A stretch of DNA of 64,000 bases from Bacteroidales bacterium (GCA_016714605.1 JADKDL010000007.1:124001-188000); one strand, 5' to 3'; positions 18,150 through 27,100 are shown, counted from the first letter of the stretch. Translations and numbers: made by a program. Notes: generated by a model not told the origin, from the sequence alone.

Positions 18150-18325
18150 TTGCGGCAGGTCTTCCGGCTCATTTATGCTGTTAGTCGCCTTCCCATCAAG
18201 AATTGACAGTGGCTTGGTATGACTAACATTAAAAAAACTTACGGCTGCGGGTACAGCTCTCGATTATACACGAGATTCCCATATTAAGGTCGCAATCAAA
18301 GACTGCGTTCCACCAACAGGGCAAA
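18150..18325 (-). promoter_or_regulatory. cobalamin riboswitch
   Basis: The reverse strand shows the conserved elements in order: GTACCCGCAGCCGTAAG, the B12-box-type GCCACTG (18207-18213), GGGAAGGCGACTAACAG, and the terminal GAGCCGGAAGACCTGCC. It points at cobT, about 285 nt downstream, and should shut the gene off when cobalamin is plentiful. Boundaries are approximate. Confidence 0.92.
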
Positions 18326-18879
18326 GTTACATGAATATTTAATTTCTTAACCAATGATATTAAAATTTTATTTCGCAGAGGAAATTCGGAAATTAATCTT
18401 CAAAGTGTAAATATTTACATTCTCTTATATTTAAGGAAAACGAACTTAAGCTTTTCTTAATAAATTAACATTTATTGTAATATTGTTAATTGTATATTAA
18501 ATAATTCACTAATAATTATATTTTAAAATCAAAAACGTTAAATATCATTATAAATTCTAAGTATAATACTGTATTTACTTTCCATTTATCATTTTTCGTG
18601 AAGTCACAATATTGTAATGCTTAAGCATAATTCTTGGAAAACAAAATTTAAACAAGGACGTTCATTCTAGGTTTACAAACCCTGTTTAAATAAGAACTTT
18701 AAAATTTAAAGAATAAAAAAATACAATTAAATAAAATTCTGAGAGATAAAAAATAAATTAAGTTTCACTTCATTTTTTAAGTTATTGTATTTATATTTGC
18801 AGCAAGGTAAAACAGTATTGAAAATCTCAGTTTATGCAGAGTAAAGTATGCTGAAATATTCAAGAACTGTTTTAAAATT
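18326..18879. other. gene-free stretch between riboswitch and citrate synthase
   Basis: AT-rich divergent upstream region. The only recognisable element is the promoter-like box for citrate synthase at 18792-18799. Confidence 0.5.
18792..18799 (+). promoter_or_regulatory. candidate citrate synthase promoter -7 box
   Basis: TATATTTG matches TAnnTTTG and would give a leader of about 75-100 nt. Confidence 0.4.
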
Positions 18880-20271
18880 GTGTGTACCGTAAAAAATTCA
18901 AATATGAGCAAATTGATCTTCCCACCTATTGTAAAACAACTTTCGGAATCGGTAGTAAAAGCATCGAAAATAGATGCTGGACTTTTTGAAACCTATAATG
19001 TGAAACGCGGTTTGAGAAATGCCGACCACTCAGGAGTTCTTGTTGGGCTTACCAATGTTGGCGATGTTGTAGGTTATAAAAAAGAAAACAACGAACTAGT
19101 TCCTATTGACGGACAACTGGTATATCGTGGTATAAGTGTAGATGCGTTAGTAAATGGAGCTAAAGAACAAAACAGACATGGTTTTGATGAAGTGGTTTAT
19201 TTATTACTTTCAGGAAAACTTCCTAATCTTAAAGAACATGCTGAATTTATGGAATATATGGGTGAACTGCGTAAGCTGCCCGACGATTTTACAAATAGTA
19301 TGATATTGACCAATAAGGGAAACAATATAATGAATATGCTTGCTCGTACCGTTTTGGGATTGTATAATTTAGATAAAGATGCCGACGAACTCACCCCAGA
19401 GAATTTAGTGTATCAATCGCTCAATCTTATTGCAAAAGTTCCAACAATAATAGCGTATTCATATCATTCAATGAGGCATTATTATCTAAATAAAACTTTA
19501 TCTATACGTCATCCGGACGCCTCTTTGAGTACCGCAGAAAATTTCTTATTGATGATGAAAGGGGCAGGGAAATATACTAAACTGGAAGCCGACATTCTTG
19601 ATTTAGCATTAATACTGCATGCCGACCACGGAGGTGGTAACAACTCAACATTTACTATAAGAGTAACGAGCTCTACCAAAACAGATACATACTCTGCAAT
19701 TGCATCGGCTATAGCATCGCTTAAAGGACCGCTTCACGGTGGAGCAAACCATGAGGTTCTGTGCATGATGGATAATATTAAGGAAAACGTAAAGAACTGG
19801 GATGACAAACAAGAGGTTACCGATTATCTAATAAAAATGCTAAACAAAAAGGCATACGACCGTACCGGAAAAATTTATGGAATTGGTCATGCCGTATATA
19901 CCATATCAGACCCTAGAGCTATACTGCTTAAAAAACAAGCAAAAGAATTGGCTAAAGAAAAAGGGAAACTTGAAGAATTTGAACTATATGAAATGATTGA
20001 GAATTTAGCTCCGGAAATTTTTTATAACTTCAAAGGCGATAAAGTTGCAAAACGAGTTTGTGCAAATGTAGATTTTTATTCAGGTTTTGTATATAATTGC
20101 ATAGGAATAAAAGAATCATTGTATACACCACTTTTTGCAATGTCAAGAATTGCCGGTTGGTGTTCGCATAGATTGGAAGAGCTTACATTTGACGCCGGAA
20201 AAATTATAAGACCAGCTTATAAAAATGTATATCCTCAACAGTCTTATATTCAGATAAAAGATAGAAAATAA
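18880..20271 (+). CDS. gltA: citrate synthase
   Basis: Condenses acetyl-CoA and oxaloacetate to citrate. 463 residues, with the active-site set complete: LHADHGGGNNSTF, GPLHGGANHEV (first catalytic His), YGIGHAVYT (second) and NVDFYSGFVY (catalytic Asp). It is of the longer Bacteroidota type with a big N-terminal section (GLRNADHSGVLVGLT). The first ATG at 18880 gives MCTVKNSN; an internal ATG at 18904 (MSKLIFPP) looks more natural as the true start. It is followed after 91 nt by malate dehydrogenase on the same strand, forming a small TCA-cycle unit. Confidence 0.95.
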   Translation: MCTVKNSNMSKLIFPPIVKQLSESVVKASKIDAGLFETYNVKRGLRNADHSGVLVGLTNVGDVVGYKKENNELVPIDGQLVYRGISVDALVNGAKEQNRHGFDEVVYLLLSGKLPNLKEHAEFMEYMGELRKLPDDFTNSMILTNKGNNIMNMLARTVLGLYNLDKDADELTPENLVYQSLNLIAKVPTIIAYSYHSMRHYYLNKTLSIRHPDASLSTAENFLLMMKGAGKYTKLEADILDLALILHADHGGGNNSTFTIRVTSSTKTDTYSAIASAIASLKGPLHGGANHEVLCMMDNIKENVKNWDDKQEVTDYLIKMLNKKAYDRTGKIYGIGHAVYTISDPRAILLKKQAKELAKEKGKLEEFELYEMIENLAPEIFYNFKGDKVAKRVCANVDFYSGFVYNCIGIKESLYTPLFAMSRIAGWCSHRLEELTFDAGKIIRPAYKNVYPQQSYIQIKDRK

Positions 20272-20362
20272 ATTTTTAACACCTCTATCAGATTTATTAT
20301 TTAATAAATATGTATTATTTTTATAAAAAATATTTAATAACTATTTTAAAACAAAAAAACAA

Positions 20363-21301
20363 ATGAAAATAACAGTAATTGGAGCAGGAAATGTTGGAGC
20401 TACCTGCGCAAACGTAATGGCACAAAAAGAATTAGCTAGTGAAATAGTTTTGTTAGACATAAAAGAAGGTTTTGCTGAGGGTAAAGCACTTGATATTATG
20501 CAAACAGCTACATTACTTGGTTTTGATACTCAAGTTACAGGTGTTACTGCAGATTATAGCAAAACAGCAGGTTCTGAAGTAGTTGTGGTTACCTCAGGTA
20601 TTCCTAGAAAACCGGGTATGACTCGTGAAGATCTAATTGGAACCAATGCTGGTATTGTAAAAGATGTAGTTACAAATATCTTGAAATATTCTCCAAATGC
20701 TATTATCGTAGTTATTAGTAACCCAATGGATACGATGACTTACTTAGCGCTTAAATCTACCGGTCTTCCTAAAAACAGAATTATAGGTATGGGTGGTATA
20801 CTTGACAGCGTACGTTTTAAATGTTATTTGAGTCAAGCTTTGAATGTTCCTGCATCTGATTTACAAGGTGTTGTAATTGGTGGACATGGTGATACTACTA
20901 TGATACCTCTTGCACGTTTTGCAACATATAATGGCGTACCTGTATCTACACTACTAAGTGCTGATGCATTAAATACTGTTGTTTCTAGTACAATGGTTGG
21001 TGGTGCTACGCTTACCAAATTTTTAGGTACTTCTGCTTGGATGGCTCCAGGTGCTGCAGGTGCTGCTCTTGTTGAATCTATTGTACGTGATGAGAAAAAA
21101 ATATATCCTTGCTGCGTTTCACTTGATGGTGAATACGGACAAAAAGACATTTGTATAGGTGTTCCTGCTATAATTGGAAAAAATGGCTTTGAAAAAGTTG
21201 TTGATTTCAAACTTAATGCTGACGAACAAGCTCTTTTCAATAAGAGTGCTGATGCAGTAAGAAGCATGAATGGTGTTCTTAAAGAATTGAACTTACTGTA
21301 A
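20363..21301 (+). CDS. mdh: malate dehydrogenase
   Basis: NAD-dependent interconversion of malate and oxaloacetate; 312 residues. Rossmann motif GAGNVGATCA, Asp36 in VLLDIKEG for NAD selectivity, the active-site loop arginines in IPRKPGMTREDL (malate type rather than lactate type), SNPMDTMTYLA, and catalytic His175 in GGHGDTTM. It belongs to the LDH-like subfamily of MDH. It pairs with citrate synthase upstream, so its likely product oxaloacetate feeds that enzyme. The operon closes with a strong terminator. Confidence 0.96.
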   Translation: MKITVIGAGNVGATCANVMAQKELASEIVLLDIKEGFAEGKALDIMQTATLLGFDTQVTGVTADYSKTAGSEVVVVTSGIPRKPGMTREDLIGTNAGIVKDVVTNILKYSPNAIIVVISNPMDTMTYLALKSTGLPKNRIIGMGGILDSVRFKCYLSQALNVPASDLQGVVIGGHGDTTMIPLARFATYNGVPVSTLLSADALNTVVSSTMVGGATLTKFLGTSAWMAPGAAGAALVESIVRDEKKIYPCCVSLDGEYGQKDICIGVPAIIGKNGFEKVVDFKLNADEQALFNKSADAVRSMNGVLKELNLL

Positions 21302-21327
21302 ATAATTTTTACAATAAAGGGTTATAA

Positions 21328-21364
21328 AAGCGACCGTCTGAAATTTCAGGCGGTCGCTTTTTTT
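21328..21364 (+). terminator. terminator of the gltA-mdh unit
   Basis: AAGCGACCGTCTGAA pairs with TTTCAGGCGGTCGCTT (one G-T pair) and is followed by a T run. Confidence 0.9.
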
Positions 21365-21425
21365 ATTATCGAGAACAAAAACTTATATACTAATACTATC
21401 TATATATCGATATTATTGAAGCGGT

Positions 21426-22469
21426 CTATTTTTCTTTATGACAAACTAAAACATTTTTCTTATCTCCATGCCAATTATGAAATCCATTTCCTTGACAATC
21501 TTTGAAATCCTTACATGATTTACACTGACCTTTTTTTGTCCATTCTCTATTTCTAAACGGCTGAAATTTATGCTGCCAAATGTCAAAAAAATTGTCTGTA
21601 TATATGTTACCTTGAGAAAAATCTCTGTCAATATTTGGACATGCAGAAATTGCTCCATCAATTAAAACGGATCCAATATTTATGCCTGCTCTGCAAAAAA
21701 AATAACTATCTCTTACCAAAGGTTCATAATTACCAACAAAACCTTCACAACTGAATTTTATGTCAATTTCTTTTTGTTTTCGTTGCTCACTGATAAACTC
21801 CATTAGTGAAACAAATTGAAAATCAGACAAAGACAACAATGAATTGTCTACTGCTCTTCCTATAGGAATTATTGTAAATAATCTCCAAGCTTTTACATTT
21901 TTCGAAACAAGTAAATCTTTAATCTGTACCAACTCATCAATATTCTGCTGATTTACGCAGGTAACTACATCAAAATTGAGCCTATTAGATGTGGCGGCTA
22001 ATTCTATAGCTGCTATAACTTTCTTAAAACTAAAATCATTGTTTCTCAACCAATTATGCGAATATTCCAGTCCGTCTAAACTTATTGTTAATGCACCTAA
22101 ACCAGAATTTAATAATGAAATATGCCGCTTCTCGTCATATAAATGCCCGTTTGAAACAATAGCCCATTTTAGTCCCCTTTTCCTTAATTCTCTACCACAC
22201 AATTCAATATCTGACCTCATTAAAGGTTCTCCGCCAGTAAATACAACAGTAAAATTTTGAGAATTCGTTTCAATTGTATCTATAGCTTTTAAAAAGTCAT
22301 CAATGGGCATATCAGAAAATGCACTATCTTTTGCGCAATCACTACCACAATGTAAACAATTCAAATTACAACGTGTAGTGCATTCCCAAAACAAATAATT
22401 CAGTTCATGCAGTTTTACTTCAGATTCTTTGAACTTTCTAAAAGCATATCTTTTAATTGCTGAAATCAT
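21426..22469 (-). CDS. radical SAM/SPASM enzyme of an rSAM/lipoprotein pair
   Basis: 347 residues. The radical SAM cluster motif is C34-x3-C38-x2-C41 (CNLNCLHC), followed by FTGGEPLM for SAM binding. A C-terminal SPASM-type region carries a cysteine series (FFCRAG, ISACPN, GQCKSCKDFKDCQGN, VCHKEK) for auxiliary iron-sulfur clusters, as in peptide-modifying enzymes. Its ATG overlaps the stop of the upstream lipoprotein gene by 4 nt, so the two are translated together. From memory this matches the rSAM/lipoprotein system of Bacteroidota described only by protein-family models. The substrate and the modification are not known; the lipoprotein is the obvious candidate. Confidence 0.85.
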   Translation of the reverse strand: MISAIKRYAFRKFKESEVKLHELNYLFWECTTRCNLNCLHCGSDCAKDSAFSDMPIDDFLKAIDTIETNSQNFTVVFTGGEPLMRSDIELCGRELRKRGLKWAIVSNGHLYDEKRHISLLNSGLGALTISLDGLEYSHNWLRNNDFSFKKVIAAIELAATSNRLNFDVVTCVNQQNIDELVQIKDLLVSKNVKAWRLFTIIPIGRAVDNSLLSLSDFQFVSLMEFISEQRKQKEIDIKFSCEGFVGNYEPLVRDSYFFCRAGINIGSVLIDGAISACPNIDRDFSQGNIYTDNFFDIWQHKFQPFRNREWTKKGQCKSCKDFKDCQGNGFHNWHGDKKNVLVCHKEK

Positions 22470-22834
22470 TTCATTTCTTCTAATACAATATCAACATATA
22501 CTTTGCTATCGGTGTAGTTCAACATAGTATCTTTGGTCATGTACAATCCATTTGAAATTGAATCAACATCTTGAAAACTAAGCACTATATCTTCAAGCAT
22601 TTCAGAGTAAAATGAAAACTTACCTTCTTCATTGGTTATTTCATACTGTTCATTATCAACTACTGATACCTTAATCCCGTTAATTGGTAATCCGGTTGAT
22701 TTTGATTTTACTTGTCCCTCTATTAATAAATCTTGTCCAAAATCTTGCGGTGTTCCATAACATGCTTGAAAAATAAATAATGCAGATGTAAAACTTAATC
22801 CGCCAATAATTCTTCTAATCCATTTTTGTTTCAT
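22466..22834 (-). CDS. putative lipoprotein of the rSAM/lipoprotein pair
   Basis: 122 residues. A signal with lipobox FQAC gives lipidated Cys25, directly followed by YGTPQDF, a mark of this family. The mature part is one carboxypeptidase-regulatory-like beta-sandwich (EGQVKSKSTGLPINGIKVSV, EEGKFSF, DIVLEE), a fold often found on exported Bacteroidota proteins. It is the first gene of a two-gene operon with the radical SAM enzyme and is a plausible substrate or effector. It has no cysteine after Cys25, so a thioether modification on a downstream Cys is unlikely. Confidence 0.82.
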   Translation of the reverse strand: MKQKWIRRIIGGLSFTSALFIFQACYGTPQDFGQDLLIEGQVKSKSTGLPINGIKVSVVDNEQYEITNEEGKFSFYSEMLEDIVLSFQDVDSISNGLYMTKDTMLNYTDSKVYVDIVLEEMK

Positions 22835-22964
22835 GTCTCTTTTTTTTAATCAAGAAGGTTGTTTAAAATTTACAATGTATTATGTTTCATAATTATCAGT
22901 CTCTACCAAATTCCATTTATAATATTTGTAATAAAAGCTTTATTGAACATTGTAATTGTTTTAT

Positions 22965-22994
22965 CAAAAATATAAAAAATATCCATAAATCAAA
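22965..22994 (-). promoter_or_regulatory. promoter of the rSAM/lipoprotein operon
   Basis: On the reverse strand TTTG (22991-22994) is followed after 18 nt by TATTTTTG (22965-22972), close to the Bacteroidota TTTG-N19-TAnnTTTG arrangement, about 130 nt before the lipoprotein start. Confidence 0.45.
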
Positions 22995-23118
22995 ATTATC
23001 AAATATTTATTATATCTAAACAATATTTAAAATTCGCTATACTATTGAAGTAGAGAAGAAAAAAATATTGAAAGATTTTATTTTACACAATAAGGATTGC
23101 AACAGAGGGCTATTTCTA

Positions 23119-24006
23119 CTACATTAATTTACTAATAATAGGATTGAACGCTTTTGTAAATACCAAAACGCTATCGCCTACTTGTAGGTTTTCCATATCG
23201 TTGTCGAAGGCTATAACTTTTATAATCTGGTTGCTGCCCGAAATTACGGTAACGATATTTATTGTATCCTGTTTCTCAATACGTGCTATCTGTCCAGTTA
23301 TTTGCACTTTACCGCTTACACTTGAATCGGAAAAAACCTCATCGGGGGTGCCAACTCGACCTATAAGTCCTTTCTCAATACACAGAACATGACTCGCTAG
23401 TCGAAACACCTCATTAAGGTCATGACTTACCATTATGGTTGTTGCCCCAAGGAGCTTATGAGCCTGATAAATTTCATTCTGTAAAGCAACTCTCATATCA
23501 GCATCAAGAGCAGAAAGTGGTTCGTCTAAAAGCAATAATTGTGGCTTTCGAGCCAAAGCACGAGCCAATGCAACCCGCTGTTTTTGACCGCCCGATAGTC
23601 CGCTGGGTTTGCGTTTGCTAAATTCCGACAAGCCAAAGACAGCGAGAAGTTCGAGAGCATCTTCACGGCTTTTCTTGGGCTGTGCAAAGAGGATATTCTC
23701 TTCAACCGTCATATTTGGAAACAAGGCATAATCTTGAAACATGAAACTGATATTCCGCTCCTTTGGCGATATGTTTATGCCTTTCGATGAGTCGAACCAA
23801 ACCGTTTCGCCAAACTTCACAATGCCCTTGTCGGGTTTTATAAGTCCCGAAAGTATCCGCAACAGAGTTGTTTTCCCAGCCCCCGACTGCCCAAACAGTG
23901 CAACCAATTCGCCGATATTAATATGAGTATTGACCACCAGATTGAGCTTACCGTTGGCGGTAAACATCATCTTTTCAATATCTATCGTGATTATATTGTT
24001 TTCCAT
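23119..24006 (-). CDS. modC: molybdate ABC transporter ATP-binding protein
   Basis: 295 residues. Walker A GQSGAGKTT (residues 39-47), Q-loop FQDYALFPNM, signature LSGGQKQR, Walker B LLLLDEPLSALD and the H-loop MVSHDLNEV are intact. The last 65 residues form a TOBE/Mop-like domain, typical of ModC (oxyanion sensing). It is the last gene of the mod operon and overlaps modB by 16 nt. It powers uptake of molybdate through ModB. Confidence 0.95.
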   Translation of the reverse strand: MENNIITIDIEKMMFTANGKLNLVVNTHINIGELVALFGQSGAGKTTLLRILSGLIKPDKGIVKFGETVWFDSSKGINISPKERNISFMFQDYALFPNMTVEENILFAQPKKSREDALELLAVFGLSEFSKRKPSGLSGGQKQRVALARALARKPQLLLLDEPLSALDADMRVALQNEIYQAHKLLGATTIMVSHDLNEVFRLASHVLCIEKGLIGRVGTPDEVFSDSSVSGKVQITGQIARIEKQDTINIVTVISGSNQIIKVIAFDNDMENLQVGDSVLVFTKAFNPIISKLM

Positions 24007-24671
24007 GGGTCATGTTTTTTATTTACACTATAAATGGTGGTCAGTAAAATGAGCGATACCGCAAAAAGTATGAACGCATATTGGTTTGCAGTTGAGAAAT
24101 TGAGCGACTGCACCTCATCGTAAATGGCAATTGAGGCAACTCGAGTTTCGCCAGGCATATTCCCTCCCACCATAAGAACAATTCCAAATTCGCCAATGCT
24201 ATGGGCAAACGTGAGTGCTACGGCGGTAATGATTGATGGTTTAATATTTGGTATCAGCACCCTGAAAAACGTTGTCATTTTCGATTTGCCAAGGGTGTAA
24301 GAGGCTTCCCGCAAACTGTCGGGAAGTGAACGTAGTCCGTTTTGCAATGGCTGTACCATAAACGGCAGACTAAAAATGACGGATGCTATTAACACACCTT
24401 CAAAGGTAAATGCCAACCGCAGATTGAATGTTTCGCCAAGCCAAGCTCCAAACCAGTTGCGAGGACTGTAAACCACCAACATATAATACCCAATAACTGA
24501 CGGAGGCAAAACCATGGGCATACTTACCAGAGCTTCCACAAATGGTTTAAACCGAAACTTGGAGTATGCCAACCAATAAGCAAGTGGTAATCCTAAAATA
24601 ATCAGGATTACCGTTGTGAAAACGGCTAGTTTTCCGGTGAGCAATAGGGTTTCTATAAAAGTTGGATCCAT
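23991..24671 (-). CDS. modB: molybdate ABC transporter permease
   Basis: 226 residues with five or six hydrophobic segments. The permease-ATPase contact motif is present as EASYTLGKSKMTTFFRVLIPNIKPSI, followed by AHSIGEFGIVLMVGGN, typical of ModB. MPMVLPPSVIGYY also matches the family. It lies between the di-Mop gene (about 260 nt upstream, separated by a repeat region) and modC (overlapping). Confidence 0.95.
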   Translation of the reverse strand: MDPTFIETLLLTGKLAVFTTVILIILGLPLAYWLAYSKFRFKPFVEALVSMPMVLPPSVIGYYMLVVYSPRNWFGAWLGETFNLRLAFTFEGVLIASVIFSLPFMVQPLQNGLRSLPDSLREASYTLGKSKMTTFFRVLIPNIKPSIITAVALTFAHSIGEFGIVLMVGGNMPGETRVASIAIYDEVQSLNFSTANQYAFILFAVSLILLTTIYSVNKKHDPWKTI

Positions 24672-24741
24672 AATATTAATTTTTAATGTGCTAATGAGTT
24701 AATGATCTAATTAAAAGTACAGTAGGTACGGTATTATGGTA

Positions 24742-24930
24742 GAATAAACGTTCAACGCCCTTAAAGCACCAGCGGTGCGACATTATATTATTTAATACAT
24801 TCATTATTTTGCAACAAGAAATTTGTTGAAATATTTAATAAATGCAAGGTTTCATAATGTCGCCTCTCCGAGGCTTTGGTTACAATATGTATTGTTTCTA
24901 CCATAATATCGCCACTCTGTGGCTTAATAA
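24742..24930. repeat. cluster of three small hairpin repeats with co-varying stems
   Basis: Three units share a TAATRTC lead and a TT tail around a 5-bp stem with a 3-nt loop: GCACC/GGTGC at 24766-24778 (inverted orientation), GCCTC/GAGGC at 24862-24874 and GCCAC/GTGGC at 24911-24923. Stem bases change in pairs while context is kept. They lie inside the mod operon between the di-Mop gene and modB. Confidence 0.6.
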
Positions 24931-24934
24931 TTAA

Positions 24935-25333
24935 TTAGCACATTAAAGAAATCTCATTCGATTTTACCATTGCAATAATCTCTTCATTTACTATCAATTC
25001 CAGTGCATTTACTGCTCTTGTCGTTATGAGCGAACCAATTGTATAATTGTTGAATTTCATTTCTATTTTACTCAATAACTCACCTTTATTGATGCTAATA
25101 ACGGTACAAACCATTTTGTTCCGAATACTTATAGTTCCAGCAAGATTCTTGGCAAGCGAGACCTCAGTTTCCTTAAACACAAGGTTTACGCTATGTCCTA
25201 TCTGAAGCCATTCTGGGTTGGTTGCCGACTCGATGAGCAAAGCCGAAAAGACCTGCCCATCAACCTCAGCATCGACCAAAAGTATCGCTCCCGATTGTTG
25301 TATCTGTGTTATTTTTGCTTCTAGTTTGTTCAT
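24935..25333 (-). CDS. di-Mop molybdate-binding protein
   Basis: 132 residues from the ATG at 25333 (MNKLEAKITQIQQSG); an in-frame ATG lies 18 nt further up. It contains two successive TOBE/Mop beta-barrels, the first with SALLIESATNPEWLQIGHSVNLVFKETEVSLA and the second with MVCTVISINKGELLSKIEMKF and SLITTRAVNALEL. Such proteins store molybdate in the cytoplasm or act as oxyanion sensors. Position between modA and modB supports molybdenum. Confidence 0.8.
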   Translation of the reverse strand: MNKLEAKITQIQQSGAILLVDAEVDGQVFSALLIESATNPEWLQIGHSVNLVFKETEVSLAKNLAGTISIRNKMVCTVISINKGELLSKIEMKFNNYTIGSLITTRAVNALELIVNEEIIAMVKSNEISLMC

Positions 25334-25344
25334 TTTTTCAGAAT

Positions 25345-25396
25345 TAGCCAATTTGAAAATTAGTTAATTTGAAAATTTTCAAATTGCCTCATTTTA
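25345..25396. repeat. low-complexity TTTGAAAATT-type repeat
   Basis: Reiterated AATTTGAAAATT words between di-Mop and modA. Similar blocks lie at 26148-26222 and 63375-63412. Confidence 0.6.
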
Positions 25397-25399
25397 AAA

Positions 25400-26143
25400 T
25401 TAATTAGGTAATGCAAATCCATATTTTTCGAGAATATCTCTAGCAGGTTTTGAGCTCACATATTCAGCAAAAGCTTTTGCAACTTTATTATCTTTAGCTT
25501 GTTTTAGAACCACAAAACCTTGTTTTAGAGGCTGGTGCGATTTTTCATCTATCAGCACATATTTTCCTTTGTCTGCCATAGATGGTGCAAGAACTATAGA
25601 CAATGCAAGTATGCCAATATCTGCATTTCCTGTAAGACAGAATTGGGCTGCTTGCGAAATGTTTTCGCCATAAATAAGTTGTGGTTTTACTTTATCGTAA
25701 ATTTTGTAAAACTTCATACTCTCCTCGGCTCTTTTCCCATAAGGAGCATGGTCGGGATTGGCAATTGCTATTTTAGATTTGGGTGTAGCTGCAAGTCCGG
25801 CAATACCCTTGCTTACATCCATTGTAGAACTCCATAAAACGATTCGCCCAATTGCATACAGTTTTGGTTCGGTTGCGGTAAGTCCGGCTTCTTTTAGTTT
25901 TTGCGGATACAGTATATCAGCAGAAAAATACATATCATACGGGGCACCGTTTGAAATTTGTGTAAATGCATTACCCGACGAACCATAAATCACCTCAATA
26001 TCAGCTTGAGGATTTGATGATTTGTAGAGTTTAACCACTTCATCCATAGCGAACCGCAAATCAGCAGCTGCTGCTATTTTTACTTTTTGAGCCTGTAAGC
26101 TTATGTTAAAAGCTATTAACAGGCATAAAATTATTTTTCTCAT
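25400..26143 (-). CDS. modA: molybdate ABC transporter substrate-binding protein
   Basis: 247 residues. A signal peptide ends near SLQAQ. The mature protein starts with VKIAAAADLRFAMDEVV, the oxyanion-binding start of ModA, and continues with YGSSGNAFTQISNGAPYDMYFSAD and GNADIGILALS, all typical. It delivers periplasmic molybdate (or tungstate) to ModBC. It is preceded by the TrmO-like gene and followed by the di-Mop gene. Confidence 0.95.
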   Translation of the reverse strand: MRKIILCLLIAFNISLQAQKVKIAAAADLRFAMDEVVKLYKSSNPQADIEVIYGSSGNAFTQISNGAPYDMYFSADILYPQKLKEAGLTATEPKLYAIGRIVLWSSTMDVSKGIAGLAATPKSKIAIANPDHAPYGKRAEESMKFYKIYDKVKPQLIYGENISQAAQFCLTGNADIGILALSIVLAPSMADKGKYVLIDEKSHQPLKQGFVVLKQAKDNKVAKAFAEYVSSKPARDILEKYGFALPN

Positions 26144-26147
26144 TTTT

Positions 26148-26222
26148 TTTAATTTTCAAATTAGCATATTTTCAAATCTTCACATTCTCAAATTTTCAAA
26201 TTATTTCATTTTCAAATTTGCA
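26148..26222. repeat. low-complexity TTTTCAAATT-type repeat
   Basis: Six or so variants of TTTTCAAATT in 75 nt, between modA and the TrmO-like gene. Confidence 0.65.
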
Positions 26223-26224
26223 CA

Positions 26225-26710
26225 TTACCTATATCGTTCATCAGCACGCAAAGCATCGAGAGGTAAATCTTTATTCTTCTCCAACCAGCCAATCTTCACG
26301 TTTTCCCTATTATCGTATCGCGGATAAAAAGGTTTAATATCAATAAGCGGAGTGCCATCGAGCATATCTACTTGCTCTATATGGAGAATATTTCCACAAA
26401 TTTCAATCAGTTTCACGGTAGAAAGACCTATAGCATTGGGGCGTTTTGGAGCTTTGCAAGCAAATATTCCATGTTCGGCATAGTCCATAAACGGAACCGT
26501 AAGCAAATCGTAACCCTGAATTTTATGAAATCGGTAAACCAGAGTAATATGAGAGAATCCTTCTAAATCTTTCAGACCTGGCACATACTCCGAAAACAGT
26601 TCAATATGACCGAATATGCCAGATGCTGCAATTGGCTGAATGGGCATGTTTTTAATGTCTTTGTGAGGCGTTCTGATGATGCCAATTGGTTTAATAATAA
26701 TGTTTTCCAT
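26225..26710 (-). CDS. TsaA/TrmO family tRNA methyltransferase-like protein
   Basis: 161 residues. The family beta-barrel is seen in IKPIGIIRTP, LEGFSHITLVYRFH, GIFACKAPKRPNAIGLSTVKL and DMLDGTPLIDIKPFYPRYD. Characterised TrmO methylates N6-threonylcarbamoyladenosine in tRNA using SAM. Relatives often sit in molybdate or metal operons, as here between modE and modA, and may have a different small-molecule role. The C-terminal extension of E. coli TrmO is absent. Function in this operon is therefore open. Confidence 0.8.
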   Translation of the reverse strand: MENIIIKPIGIIRTPHKDIKNMPIQPIAASGIFGHIELFSEYVPGLKDLEGFSHITLVYRFHKIQGYDLLTVPFMDYAEHGIFACKAPKRPNAIGLSTVKLIEICGNILHIEQVDMLDGTPLIDIKPFYPRYDNRENVKIGWLEKNKDLPLDALRADERYR

Positions 26711-26764
26711 ACTAGTAATTTATTATCGTTATAAACTTTAAAAGATATCGAAGGGCAAAAAAAA

Positions 26765-27097
26765 TCAAAGATTTATTTCCACGTTTATTTGGCTTACCAT
26801 TTTCTTTAGTTGAGCTTCAATTTGTCCATACTCCCGAAGAATACGGTCGCCATAAACAGAAAGAACAGCACCACCACCATTTGTACCACCACGTTGCATA
26901 TTCACGAGCGGTTCGGGGGCTTGTTTGTTCATATCATCTATCATATTCCACGCGTGCTGATACGATATTTTGAGTTTTTTTGCCGCGGCACTCAAACTGC
27001 CACAGAGAGCTACCTCTTTGAGCAATTCGGTTCTTACAGCATTCAAAAAACTTATACCGTTTTTCTTGATTGATATATGACAGTCAACCTCAATCAT
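26765..27097 (-). CDS. modE: ModE-type molybdenum-responsive regulator, DNA-binding domain only
   Basis: 110 residues, a winged helix-turn-helix of the LysR/ModE N-terminal kind: FLNAVRTELLKEVALCGSLSAAAKKLKISYQHAWNMIDDMN. GGTNGGGAVLS forms the wing. The molybdate-binding TOBE domains of E. coli ModE are missing, so sensing may come from the separate Mop protein encoded just 3 nt upstream, or from the di-Mop protein. It probably controls this operon. Confidence 0.85.
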   Translation of the reverse strand: MIEVDCHISIKKNGISFLNAVRTELLKEVALCGSLSAAAKKLKISYQHAWNMIDDMNKQAPEPLVNMQRGGTNGGGAVLSVYGDRILREYGQIEAQLKKMVSQINVEINL

Positions 27098-27100
27098 TTT

